Numbered from the stretch's first letter, positions 1-6,830 are shown. The stretch: 33,410 nucleotides of DNA from Bacilli bacterium (GCA_017472015.1 JAFURC010000020.1:1-33410); one strand, 5' to 3'. Numbers and translations: made by a program. The notes: a model not told the origin generated them from the letters alone.

Positions 1-1
1 A

Positions 2-76
2 GAAACTGAAAAACTTAATAATAAAAAACATTTAAAGGAAAAAAGAAAACAAGAGAAAGCCCAATTATTACACTAA
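2..76 (+). CDS. Possible 3' tail of a gene truncated by the window edge
   Basis: One frame stays open from base 2 to a TAA at 74-76. It encodes about 24 residues that are rich in Lys, Glu and Gln and end in AQLLH. The stop lies inside the hairpin at 48-97, as often seen at the end of a gene. There is too little to name a product, and chance is a real alternative in AT-rich DNA. Confidence 0.25.
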   Translation, partial: ETEKLNNKKHLKEKRKQEKAQLLH

Positions 77-97
77 TAATTGGATCTTCCTCTTGTT
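48..97. terminator. Long hairpin, possible bidirectional terminator
   Basis: An inner perfect stem (CCAATTATTA, loop CAC, TAATAATTGG, 61-83) is enclosed by an outer 8-bp stem (AACAAGAG at 48-55 with CTCTTGTT at 90-97). It lies where a possible plus-strand tail ends. It has no strong T-run on either side, so the terminator role is an inference. Confidence 0.4.
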
Positions 98-137
98 ATA
101 GTCCTTATTATTTATACCCCACTGAAATAGATAGGGA

Positions 138-146
138 GAGTTTCTA
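138..146. repeat. Direct repeat copy 1 (GAGTTTCTA)
   Basis: The GAGTTTCTA core recurs at 1617-1627 and 2540-2550. Around copies 1 and 2 similarity extends further (GAA..AGATAG upstream, G.ATAA downstream, and CTTATTAT further upstream). The three copies bracket the CFI-box operon and then the toxin plus ncRNA block. See findings. Confidence 0.45.
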
Positions 147-239
147 TGAATAATTCTAAGAATATTTTTTCTTTTTTTAACGATTGAACGTTTTTTTGAA
201 CGATTGAATCATTTTTGTATACAAATTTACAACATGTGA

Positions 240-278
240 TTTACCTTTAAAACAATTAAAAGCAACTCGAAAGTTGCT
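240..278 (-). terminator. Rho-independent terminator of the CFI-box operon
   Basis: A perfect 7-bp stem (AGCAACT / AGTTGCT, 261-278) with a 4-nt loop. Read on the minus strand it is followed by a T-rich tract (TTTTAATTGTTTT). It sits just beyond the last minus-strand gene, which ends at 307. Confidence 0.75.
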
Positions 279-306
279 AAAATGTTTACAAATAAACAAT
301 AATTTA

Positions 307-870
307 CTATTTAGTTATACTTTTATTTAATACTTTTACCATTTTCTTTTGTAATAAAGGCTTTGCAAATGATTCTTCAAAAGACAAAATACTACTTTTA
401 TATCTATTGTATGCAAATTCATAATCACCTTCAAGAATAGCAGTGACACAAGCATCAACAACATTTTCATATATGTAATCATATATAATATCAATATTTG
501 ATGTTGCTTCTATTCCTTCAACTATAATTGGTGCTATTTTATAGTAATGTCGAACATCATCTTGTGAAACAAAATTATCTCTAAACCATCTTAAAATTGT
601 TAATTCAAAACAATTATCATCAAAATTATCTTTAAAATGCCTTATACATGCAGTAGTTAAATAACAACCTATTCCTGTTGTTGTTTTTCCTCCTGAACCA
701 TTGCTTTCTACAATATTACCTTTTCCTGTTTTCGCATTATAATTAACATGTATTGATTGATGCTTAGGGTTTGATGGATTTTTATCATAAAATGAAATAT
801 GATCTTTACCACCTTTATCTGTATGTGATTCTATATATACTCCTTTACTATTTTTATATTTATTAGTCAT
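307..870 (-). CDS. CFI-box-like C-terminal domain protein, function unknown
   Basis: A 187-residue protein, third gene of a minus-strand operon. Residues 1-55 form a polar segment (GGKDHISFYD, then HVNYNAKTGKG) also known from relatives in which short repeats lead into the C-terminal box. Residues 68-102 carry the CYLTTAC...DDNCFELTILRWFRDNFVS pattern, with Cys69, Cys75 and Cys87. That is a variant of the CFI-box/CYLTTAC domain found in many uncharacterised bacterial proteins. The remainder is predicted helical. The start overlaps the stop of the preceding gene by 8 bp and has a good ribosome site (GAAAGGA, 8-9 nt upstream), so translation is probably coupled. The biochemical role is unknown. 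The accessory setting next to a toxin and a broken ORF6N gene suggests island cargo rather than a core function. Confidence 0.75.
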   Translation of the reverse strand: MTNKYKNSKGVYIESHTDKGGKDHISFYDKNPSNPKHQSIHVNYNAKTGKGNIVESNGSGGKTTTGIGCYLTTACIRHFKDNFDDNCFELTILRWFRDNFVSQDDVRHYYKIAPIIVEGIEATSNIDIIYDYIYENVVDACVTAILEGDYEFAYNRYKSSILSFEESFAKPLLQKKMVKVLNKSITK

Positions 871-1198
871 TTTTCTTATTCCTTTCTATAACTTCATCTT
901 TCCAATATTTTTCTAATTGACTTAAATTAAACGATAAAATTTCAGTATAATTATACAGTGCATCTTCAGTTTCAATATATTTATCAAAAAAGTCAGTAAT
1001 TTCTAAATCAAGAAATTGAATTTCTTGTAAACTGATGTTGATTAAAGTTTTTTCCTTTTTAAAATCGCAATACCATCTATTCATTATTTTTTGTATTTCT
1101 TGTAACTCTGGAGTATTTTTATAAAAATTATCATCAAATACTAAATTCAAAGTATCAAGAAAAACAGAAAATAATTTATTAATCTCTTGTTCTTTCAT
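863..1198 (-). CDS. Small helical acidic protein, operon partner of the CFI-box protein
   Basis: 111 residues when started at the ATG at 1198 (MKEQEIN). I prefer this start to the upstream one at 1297 because it follows GAAAGGAAAATTGTG, a good ribosome site, and overlaps the preceding gene by only 20 bp instead of about 120. No signal peptide or membrane segment is visible. The sequence looks all-helical, with many Glu, Lys and aromatic residues. It resembles the preceding 115-residue product in layout: a helix, then a K.I......DF.K.K.LI.I.L.E block, then a C-terminal amphipathic helix ending in Lys/Arg/Asp. The two may therefore be tandem paralogues. I do not recognise the family, and its function is unknown. 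It could bind or chaperone the CFI-box protein, but that is inference from operon order only. Confidence 0.7.
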   Translation of the reverse strand: MKEQEINKLFSVFLDTLNLVFDDNFYKNTPELQEIQKIMNRWYCDFKKEKTLINISLQEIQFLDLEITDFFDKYIETEDALYNYTEILSFNLSQLEKYWKDEVIERNKKND

Positions 1199-1526
1199 CA
1201 CAATTTTCCTTTCTTTCCATTTTTTCTTGTAAAAGGAATTTAAATGCATATAATTCATTACTAATATAATCTGTCGAACTAGAAAACAAATTATCACAAT
1301 TTAATTCAAAAATAATATTAGAAATTTCTTTTAATTTTTCTAAATCAATTAAAAAAATGTTTTTCTTATTTTTTAAAATATCTTTAAAATGAGTTATAAT
1401 ATTTTTAACTTTTTCTAAATCTTCTAAATTATATTTTAATTCTGAAATAGTATTTTTAGATAATAAATTAATTTTAACTAATATATTATCTAAATGTTTT
1501 AACATTTCACTAATATTTTCTTCCAT
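1179..1526 (-). CDS. Small helical protein, first gene of the CFI-box operon
   Basis: 115 residues from the ATG at 1526 (MEENISEMLKHLDN). A longer start at 1580 would lie inside the promoter at 1552-1580, so the shorter form is preferred. The product is helical, acidic/lysine-rich and without cysteine pattern, signal or membrane helix. Its middle (LEDLEKVKNIITHFKDILKN, then LIDLEKLKEISNII) aligns loosely with the next gene's product, which suggests an old tandem duplication. It overlaps that gene by 20 bp. I do not recognise the family. The ribosome site is weak (AAGAAAG about 9 nt upstream). Confidence 0.65.
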   Translation of the reverse strand: MEENISEMLKHLDNILVKINLLSKNTISELKYNLEDLEKVKNIITHFKDILKNKKNIFLIDLEKLKEISNIIFELNCDNLFSSSTDYISNELYAFKFLLQEKMERKENCDERTRD

Positions 1527-1551
1527 ATAAATAATTTCTTTCTTGACAAAT

Positions 1552-1580
1552 ATTGTACCATATAGCGAATTTTCAGACAA
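1552..1580 (-). promoter_or_regulatory. Sigma-A-type promoter of the CFI-box operon
   Basis: On the minus strand, TTGTCT (1575-1580), a 17-bp spacer, then TACAAT (1552-1557). The predicted transcription start is near 1545, about 20 nt ahead of the chosen start codon. Confidence 0.75.
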
Positions 1581-1616
1581 CTATTTATTCTTCTTATTAT
1601 ATTGGAATCAGATAGT

Positions 1617-1627
1617 ATGAGTTTCTA
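1617..1627. repeat. Direct repeat copy 2 (ATGAGTTTCTA)
   Basis: Identical over 11 bp to 2540-2550, and more broadly similar to the surroundings of 138-146. It lies between the divergent CFI-box operon and the toxin gene. Confidence 0.45.
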
Positions 1628-1731
1628 GGGATAAATAAAATTATAAAAAAAGAATAAATAATTACTAATGAATACTACTTCTATAAATGAAATGAATGAT
1701 ATATAATAATTACGAAAGGAGTTGATTATCA

Positions 1732-2346
1732 ATGAAGCAAGAAACAAAACATTTAAAATTAATGAAATCATATAATAACAATGTATTGATATCTGATATG
1801 AATTTAGAAGATAAATTCACTGAATTTGAAAATTCAAAGTTAAATGAAAGTGAAACATTATTATATGAAGTAAAAGTTAAACCTACAAGATTCAAAAGAT
1901 ATTCAAGAGGTCAAATAGTTAAAGTTAAATTTGGTGTTAATATAGGAAGTGAATTTTCCGGAGATCATTATGCTATTGTTATATCAAAGCAAGACACAAT
2001 GCTTAATCCTATACTACATGTTATACCATTAACATCTAAAAAGCATAATTATAATATAGAATTAAATAATTTATTATATAATGAAGATGAACTAAATAAT
2101 TTGAAAGAATTATTATCAAAAGACCAGGATAAAAATAATATCAAAAAAATTAAAAAATGTATAAAATATTATAGCAATAGAAAAGATAAAATATCGTATG
2201 CTTGTATTAAACATTTAAAAACAGTAAGTAAACTATCTATTTGTAAACCAATTAATGAATTTGATTATTTAAATAAAGTTAAAATTTCAAATGACTTATT
2301 GAGAAAAATAGATGAAGAAATAGTAAGAGAATATACATTATTATAA
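1732..2346 (+). CDS. PemK/MazF-family toxin-like protein
   Basis: 204 residues, with a strong ribosome site (AAAGGAG, 8 nt before ATG). The core at about 55-105 reads KRYSRGQIVKVKFGVNIGSEFSGDHYAIVISKQD...LHVIPLTSK. This matches the first strands of the PemK/MazF RNase fold, including the conserved G-x-I, the FG..IGSE.SG.H/Y motif and the IPLTS strand. Members of this family cleave mRNA or bind gyrase. About 50 extra N-terminal residues and a Lys/Asn-rich insertion (110-150) make it longer than the usual 110-120. No antitoxin ORF lies directly upstream on the same strand. The extra N-terminal region, a neighbour, or a locus elsewhere could supply neutralisation. It may also have lost toxicity and serve another role. 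Confidence 0.8.
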   Translation: MKQETKHLKLMKSYNNNVLISDMNLEDKFTEFENSKLNESETLLYEVKVKPTRFKRYSRGQIVKVKFGVNIGSEFSGDHYAIVISKQDTMLNPILHVIPLTSKKHNYNIELNNLLYNEDELNNLKELLSKDQDKNNIKKIKKCIKYYSNRKDKISYACIKHLKTVSKLSICKPINEFDYLNKVKISNDLLRKIDEEIVREYTLL

Positions 2347-2370
2347 TTTAAAATCAATGTATAAAAATTG

Positions 2371-2399
2371 TTGACATACATAAAATAATAATGTAGAAT
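2371..2399 (+). promoter_or_regulatory. Consensus promoter of the small RNA
   Basis: TTGACA (2371-2376), a 17-bp spacer, then TAGAAT (2394-2399). This is one of the strongest promoter matches in the window. No ORF of note follows before the terminator at 2478-2504. Confidence 0.85.
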
Positions 2400-2405
2400 A
2401 TAGAT

Positions 2406-2504
2406 ACAAGAGCAGAAATGCTTTTTACGGTATTGTATTATATACAGTACTATGACAAGTGTCGTTAGACATTCTACAAAAGCACCTTTATTGGTGCTTT
2501 TTAT
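2406..2504 (+). ncRNA. Unassigned structured small RNA (about 100 nt)
   Basis: A transcription unit with a near-perfect promoter and an intrinsic terminator but no plausible ORF. The predicted RNA folds into four consecutive hairpins. They are AAGAGCA-GAAA-TGCTTTT (2408-2425), a 9-bp stem GTATTGTAT/ATACAGTAC (2430-2450), AGTGTC-GTTA-GACATT (2458-2473), and the terminator stem. It begins about 60 nt after the toxin gene. It could be an RNA antitoxin or regulator, or an orphan housekeeping RNA. The GAAA-capped first hairpin and GCACC...GGTGC last hairpin recall a tracrRNA, but no cas gene or CRISPR array is present here. Confidence 0.7.
2478..2504 (+). terminator. Intrinsic terminator of the small RNA
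   Basis: AAAGCACC, loop TTTATT, GGTGCTTT, followed by T residues. The stem is 8 bp with a strong GC core. Confidence 0.85.
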
Positions 2505-2539
2505 AATGTGAAAAATAATACAAATTAAAATTATATAAT

Positions 2540-2550
2540 ATGAGTTTCTA
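2540..2550. repeat. Direct repeat copy 3 (ATGAGTTTCTA)
   Basis: 11-bp exact match to 1617-1627. It lies between the small-RNA terminator and the broken ORF6N gene. Confidence 0.45.
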
Positions 2551-2712
2551 CTAAACATAATGGTATTAATATTTTTTTTGTTATAAATTGATAAAATATT
2601 CTTATATATTGAATGCAACTATAGTATAGTTAATTTGGTGGTAGTAAATATAAAGGTTAAGAAAATAATTAATTTTTTATTTGCTACTTTTTTAATTTTA
2701 CGGAGGTTGATT

Positions 2713-3428
2713 ATGAATGAAGTAATGGACAAAATTGATATTAAAATTGAAAATTTGATTTATGAAATAAGAGGAGTTCAAGTAATGTTATAGCCAAATT
2801 ATATCAATGCAAAAATGGAACCAAAGAAATAAATCAAGCGGTTAAGAACAATTTAGAAAAATTTCCAGAAAGATATAGTTGGACACTAACAGATGAGGAA
2901 TGGTTAAACTTGAGGTCAAAAATTTTGACCTCATTTAATCAATAATAATGATATTTATAAATCTCTAATAACACCAGGTTAACTAATCATGAAACTAAAT
3001 TGTCAGAGTACGATGATAAATTTAATTACCTATTTTCTATATTTGATAAAAAAGAAAGCTTATTTTTACAGGGAGAAATATATGATGCATATTCAAACTT
3101 TATAAAACTATTTAAACAAGCCAATAACGAAATAATTGTTATCGATTCATATGCTGACATTACATTTTTAGACTTAATTAGAAATCTAAATTTTTCTGTA
3201 ATACTAATTACTAAAAATAGTGATAGATTAAGTGATATAGAAATTACTAAATACAATTGTCAATATAATAATTTAAAAGTAATTCGAGATAATTCTTTTC
3301 ACGATAGATATTTTATTCTTGATAGAAAAACAATATATCATTCTGGAACATCTATAAATAATGCTGGTAATAAAACTTTTTCGATAAATAGATGAGATAT
3401 TAATGTTTTAAATATAATTGAAAAATAA
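2713..3428 (+). pseudogene. Decayed ORF6N-domain / phospholipase-D-like protein
   Basis: A CGGAGG ribosome site precedes an ATG at 2713. The reading frame starts as an ORF6N domain (DIKIENLIYEIRGVQVML), hits TAG at 2791, and resumes in another frame as AKLYQCKNGTKEINQAVKNN...FPERYSWTLTDEEWLNLR. In intact relatives DSDLAELYQ-like residues bridge these parts, so a deletion of roughly 10 nt is inferred. After TAA at 2943-2945 the middle is missing. From about 2961 another open frame encodes the usual C-terminal half: RLTNHETKLSEYDDKFNYLF, then GEIYDAYSNF, a predicted nuclease-fold strand IIVIDSYAD, and SFHDRYFILD. It stops at TGA 3393-3395, with plausible continuation DINVLNIIEK to 3428. Intact family members are phage- or island-borne, with a DNA-binding N-terminus. 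This copy has at least three lesions and is almost certainly dead. Confidence 0.85.
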
Positions 3429-3523
3429 TTTATTACACAATTAAAATATCAAGAAAACTTCTTATCTATATATGTTACTCACCCTGTCTATTGTAGAATT
3501 ATATAAATTATAAGGAATGTGAG

Positions 3524-3575
3524 AAAGTGAGGAGAATCTCTTAACTATTACTGCTTAAGAGATTCTCCTCACTTT
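3524..3575. repeat. 21-bp perfect inverted repeat, likely bidirectional terminator
   Basis: The arms at 3524-3544 and 3555-3575 are perfectly complementary over 21 bp with a 10-nt loop, and are followed by TTCGTTTTT on the plus strand. It lies directly downstream of a minus-strand gene remnant and of the broken ORF6N gene. It may be an over-long intrinsic terminator or the end of an extinct mobile element. Confidence 0.75.
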
Positions 3576-3587
3576 TTCGTTTTTCCT

Positions 3588-3773
3588 TTAAATTTTTTTA
3601 AGTTTTTTTTCTTCAAGTTTTTTTCGTTCTCTAAATGAATTAATAGAAGTATTTAAAAGTTCAGTAGGAGTTTGATATTCTCGATTCTCTTTTAGAAGTT
3701 TATAAATAATATTCAGGATTAATGTAATTTTAAGTAAATGAGGGTAATAAATTTCATTTGTTTTTTTTAGTTT
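3588..3773 (-). pseudogene. C-terminal remnant of an unidentified gene
   Basis: An open frame of about 61 codons without an initiation codon ends at TAA (3588-3590). It reads as real protein: NEIYYPHLLKITLILNIIYK, then LLKENREYQTPTELLNTSIN, then a basic tail SFRERKKLEEKKLKKI. An in-frame stop lies just upstream. It is followed on its own strand by the 21-bp inverted repeat. Composition and setting suggest the end of a mobile-element or phage gene, but I do not recognise the family. It could also be a chance open frame, though the amphipathic pattern argues against that. Confidence 0.5.
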
Positions 3774-3823
3774 TTAATTTAAAATATTTTTCTTTTTAAT
3801 TCATATATTTAAGTGGTGGATAT

Positions 3824-5731
3824 ATGTTTAATAAGAAAATAGATAGTAGAATTAAATTAGTTTTAATTTTTTTTATTAGTTTTTTTGCTGTTATCTTTTT
3901 AAGAATAACTTATATTGAGATGATTGATTACAAGAAACTTTCAAGTTTAGCAACCGATCTTTGGAGTCGGGATTTACCAATTGAAGCAAATCGAGGGTTA
4001 ATTCTTGATCGAAATGGAGTAGTCTTGGCTGACAACATTACAACAACTAGTTTAGTACTTGTACCAAATCAAATCGAAGATAAAGAAGAAGTAACGAAAG
4101 TTTTAAGTAGTATTTTAAATGTTAGTTATGATGAGATGAAAAGTCATGTTTTTAAAAAAACTTCCATTGAAAGAGTGCATCCTGAAGGAAGACGTTTAAG
4201 TTATGAAATAGCCGATAAAATTGAAAGTTATGAATTTCCAGGAGTTTATTTAGTTAAAGAATCTAAGCGATATTATCCATATGGAGAAACTTTATCGCAT
4301 GTTCTGGGATATGTTGGAATTGATAATCAAGGACTTGGAGGAATTGAACTTATATATGACGAGTATTTAACTGGTGAGAATGGGGCAATTAAATACTTTA
4401 GTGATGCTAAAGGAAATAAGATAAATTTATCGGAGATTTATTTAGAACCAGCTAGTGGTATGAATATTACTTTAACAATTGATATTAATATTCAATTAGC
4501 CCTTGAGAGGGAACTTAATAATGTAGAGAGTACTTTAAAGCCAGATAATTCACTAGCAGTTGTAATAGATCCTAATACTGGAGAAATTCTTGCAATGTCA
4601 AGTCGGCCAACTTTTAATCCCAATAATTATAAATTATTTTCAACTGAGGTGTTAAACCGGAATTTACCAATTTGGATGACGTATGAACCAGGATCAACAT
4701 TTAAAATAATTACCATGTCAAGTGCAGTTGAAGAGAAAGTAATTGATATTTATAATGATCACTTCTATGATTCTGGAAGCGTGCATATAAATGGAACAAG
4801 AATTGGTTGTTGGAAATCCGCCGGGCATGGAGATCAAACTTTCTTGCAAGTTCTTGAAAATTCTTGTAATCCAGGATTTGTTAAACTTGGTCAATTACTA
4901 GGTAAAGAAACTTTGTTTTCTTATTTTGATTTATTTGGTTTTGGGGAAAAAACTGGAATAGATTTAAATGGGGAAGCAACTGGAATCATGTTTTCACTTG
5001 ATCGAGTAGGTGAGTTGGAACTTGTAACAAGTGCCTTTGGTCAAGGAATAAGTGTTACACCGATTCAACAGGTAACTGCAGTTAGTAGTGTTGTTAATGG
5101 TGGTAATTTATATAAACCATATGTTGTAAAAAGTATCAATGAGCCAACTACTAATAGTGTCATCGTTTCTAATAATAAAACTTTAGTTAGAAAAACAATA
5201 AGCAAAGAAACCAGTGATATCATGAAACTAGCTCTTGAAAGTGTTGTTGCTAGAGGTGGAGGACGTTATGCTTATATAGATGGGTATCGAATAGGTGGGA
5301 AAACCGGAACTGCCCAAAAGGTTAAAGATGGAGTTTACATGGATAATAACTATATTATGAGTTTCATGTCAGTTGTTCCAAGTAATGCTCCGAAAGCTAT
5401 TCTTTATGTTGCTATTGATAATCCTAAAAATACAGCACTTTTATCAAGTTACACAACCGCTCCCGTTGCCAGACGAATACTTCTTGATATAATTGATGCT
5501 ATGGATATTAAAAGACAAGATGGAGCCATTGAGAAAGTTAGATACTGGGATGATGAAATTTATTACACTTTACCAAATACTCTTGGTAAAACTAAAAAAG
5601 AAGCCGCGAAAGAACTTTTCTATTACAACATTGAATACACAGGATCTGGAAATACGGTTATTGATCAAAGTCCAAGTCCCGGAACCTATTTGTCAGCTGG
5701 ATCAACAGTTAGAATACTTCTTGGAAATTAG
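3824..5731 (+). CDS. Class B penicillin-binding protein with C-terminal PASTA domain (SpoVD/PBP2B-like)
   Basis: A 635-residue transpeptidase that cross-links peptidoglycan, anchored by one N-terminal membrane helix (residues 10-30). The dimerisation domain follows (about 50-215, with RGLILDRNG at 57-65). The transpeptidase domain has STFK (Ser291 nucleophile, Lys294), SCN (347-349) and KTG (493-495). One PASTA domain ends the protein (about 580-635: LPNTLGKTKKEAAKEL...VIDQSPSPG...GSTVRILLG). Length and order fit SpoVD/PBP2B/PBP2x. The usual dcw neighbours (mraW, ftsL, mraY) are absent from this window, so whether it serves division or a spore-like stage cannot be told. The start has GGTGGA 5 nt upstream. 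No clear promoter was found in the AT-rich 50 bp before it. Confidence 0.93.
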   Translation: MFNKKIDSRIKLVLIFFISFFAVIFLRITYIEMIDYKKLSSLATDLWSRDLPIEANRGLILDRNGVVLADNITTTSLVLVPNQIEDKEEVTKVLSSILNVSYDEMKSHVFKKTSIERVHPEGRRLSYEIADKIESYEFPGVYLVKESKRYYPYGETLSHVLGYVGIDNQGLGGIELIYDEYLTGENGAIKYFSDAKGNKINLSEIYLEPASGMNITLTIDINIQLALERELNNVESTLKPDNSLAVVIDPNTGEILAMSSRPTFNPNNYKLFSTEVLNRNLPIWMTYEPGSTFKIITMSSAVEEKVIDIYNDHFYDSGSVHINGTRIGCWKSAGHGDQTFLQVLENSCNPGFVKLGQLLGKETLFSYFDLFGFGEKTGIDLNGEATGIMFSLDRVGELELVTSAFGQGISVTPIQQVTAVSSVVNGGNLYKPYVVKSINEPTTNSVIVSNNKTLVRKTISKETSDIMKLALESVVARGGGRYAYIDGYRIGGKTGTAQKVKDGVYMDNNYIMSFMSVVPSNAPKAILYVAIDNPKNTALLSSYTTAPVARRILLDIIDAMDIKRQDGAIEKVRYWDDEIYYTLPNTLGKTKKEAAKELFYYNIEYTGSGNTVIDQSPSPGTYLSAGSTVRILLGN

Positions 5732-5734
5732 TAT

Positions 5735-5762
5735 TTGAAAAAATAAAAAATTAAGTTATAAT
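5735..5762 (+). promoter_or_regulatory. Promoter of the CDP-alcohol phosphatidyltransferase gene
   Basis: TTGAAA (5735-5740), a 16-bp spacer, then TATAAT (5757-5762). It starts 4 bp after the PBP stop codon, so the two genes can be transcribed separately. Confidence 0.7.
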
Positions 5763-5779
5763 GTTATTAGGAGATATTT

Positions 5780-6391
5780 ATGAATTTCAATTTACAAAAA
5801 GAATTAAAAATAATTAAAAAAGATTTTCAAGAAAAGAATATAAAAAAACAACTTGCAAATATCCTAACCGCATCAAGACTTTTAGCCCCTTTTATTTTAA
5901 TACCTCTTATGTATTTTAATAAATTAAATATTTTTCTTATCATGATAATTTTATTTTCTTTAACTGATGCATTTGATGGGTATTTTGCAAGAAAATATAA
6001 TGCTGTATCCGAATTTGGTAAATATTTAGATGCTCTTGTTGATAAAGTATTTGCTTTAAGTTTATTAATTCCCATTATAATAAAAACAACTCTTAATACA
6101 AGTAATTTTTATTTGGTACTAATAATAATTTTCTTAGAAATTTTTATTTCTCTTTTAAATACTTATTCTTTTATAAAAAAACTAAATCCATCATCAACTA
6201 TATATGGTAAGATTAAAACTTATATTTTATTTATATTATTAAGTCTTTTATATTTAAATAAAGTTATTAATATAAATAGTATCATTTTAGAAATATTTAT
6301 TATAATAACTATCATTTCTCAAATAATAACAACTAATTCATACTTAAATCAAATAAAAAAAAGAAAAACAGTTATTAATTTTTCTTCTTAA
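5780..6391 (+). CDS. pgsA: CDP-diacylglycerol--glycerol-3-phosphate 3-phosphatidyltransferase-like protein
   Basis: A 203-residue integral membrane enzyme of the CDP-alcohol phosphatidyltransferase family, which makes anionic phospholipid in the membrane. The signature D-x2-D-G-x2-A-R-x8-G-x3-D-x3-D is complete (Asp63, Asp66, Ala70-Arg71, Gly80, Asp84, Asp88). Its sequence is DAFDGYFARKYNAVSEFG. About five to six hydrophobic segments follow the usual plan. The N-terminus carries a basic 25-residue cytoplasmic extension. PgsA is the most likely assignment by length and residues flanking the motif. A cardiolipin-synthase-like or other CDP-alcohol transferase remains possible. The 3' end overlaps the convergent HTH gene by 17 bp. 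Upstream is AGGAG, 7 nt before the ATG. Confidence 0.8.
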   Translation: MNFNLQKELKIIKKDFQEKNIKKQLANILTASRLLAPFILIPLMYFNKLNIFLIMIILFSLTDAFDGYFARKYNAVSEFGKYLDALVDKVFALSLLIPIIIKTTLNTSNFYLVLIIIFLEIFISLLNTYSFIKKLNPSSTIYGKIKTYILFILLSLLYLNKVININSIILEIFIIITIISQIITTNSYLNQIKKRKTVINFSS

Positions 6392-6830
6392 TTAAAATAT
6401 CAATTGATCTATTAGTTAAATAATCTAAACTAACATTAAAATGTTTAGCAAAACTATAAATAAAAGCTGTTAATATTAAGGTTTTCCCACTTTCATAAGA
6501 ACTTATATTAGACTGTGAAGTATTTAAAATATTTGCGATATCACTTTGAGTTAGTTTATTTTTTAATCTAATTTTCTTTAAATTTAAACCTATTACTTTG
6601 GAGTTTAATTTATATTTTTTAGTACTTTTAACATTTACTTTAGTTAAACCACATACATAATCCATAGAAACTTGAAATGTATTACAAAAATTATTTAAGT
6701 GTTTCAAAGGGATTATGTGTTCACCTGTTTCGAAATAATTATAACTACTTTTACTTACTTTCAAAAGTTTTGCCATATCTCTTTGAGTTAGATCGTATGA
6801 TTCTCTAACTTTTTTTAAATTATAAAACAT
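6375..6830 (-). CDS. Transcriptional regulator with two XRE-type HTH domains
   Basis: 151 residues from the ATG at 6830, chosen over an upstream TTG because GGTGG lies 7-8 nt before it. Two Cro/C1-type helix-turn-helix domains are joined by a basic linker (60-80). HTH1 is about residues 3-58 (LTQRDMAKLLKVSKSSYNYFE). HTH2 is about 81-138 (LTQSDIANILNTSQSNISSYE). Both recognition helices look intact. Tandem HTH proteins of this size are typically DNA-binding repressors. No sensor domain is visible. The gene is divergent from trpS with about 155 bp between start codons, so it may regulate itself or trpS, but this is inference. Its leader shares a 17-nt string with 2635-2651. Confidence 0.85.
   Translation of the reverse strand: MFYNLKKVRESYDLTQRDMAKLLKVSKSSYNYFETGEHIIPLKHLNNFCNTFQVSMDYVCGLTKVNVKSTKKYKLNSKVIGLNLKKIRLKNKLTQSDIANILNTSQSNISSYESGKTLILTAFIYSFAKHFNVSLDYLTNRSIDILIKKKN

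Noticed and set aside
1710..1895. 61-codon minus-strand open frame
   Set aside because: Antisense to the toxin start region, with no promoter or protein-like pattern.
2406..2504. tracrRNA for a type II CRISPR system
   Set aside because: A GAAA-looped first hairpin and a GCACC/GGTGC terminator are suggestive, but there is no cas9, repeat array or anti-repeat target in the window.
2265..2618. 117-codon minus-strand open frame over the small RNA
   Set aside because: Ile/Tyr-rich AT-derived composition, and it is antisense to the toxin end and the ncRNA. The strong promoter/terminator pair points the other way.
5493..5738. 81-codon open frame
   Set aside because: It lies wholly in another frame of the PBP gene and has no ribosome site.
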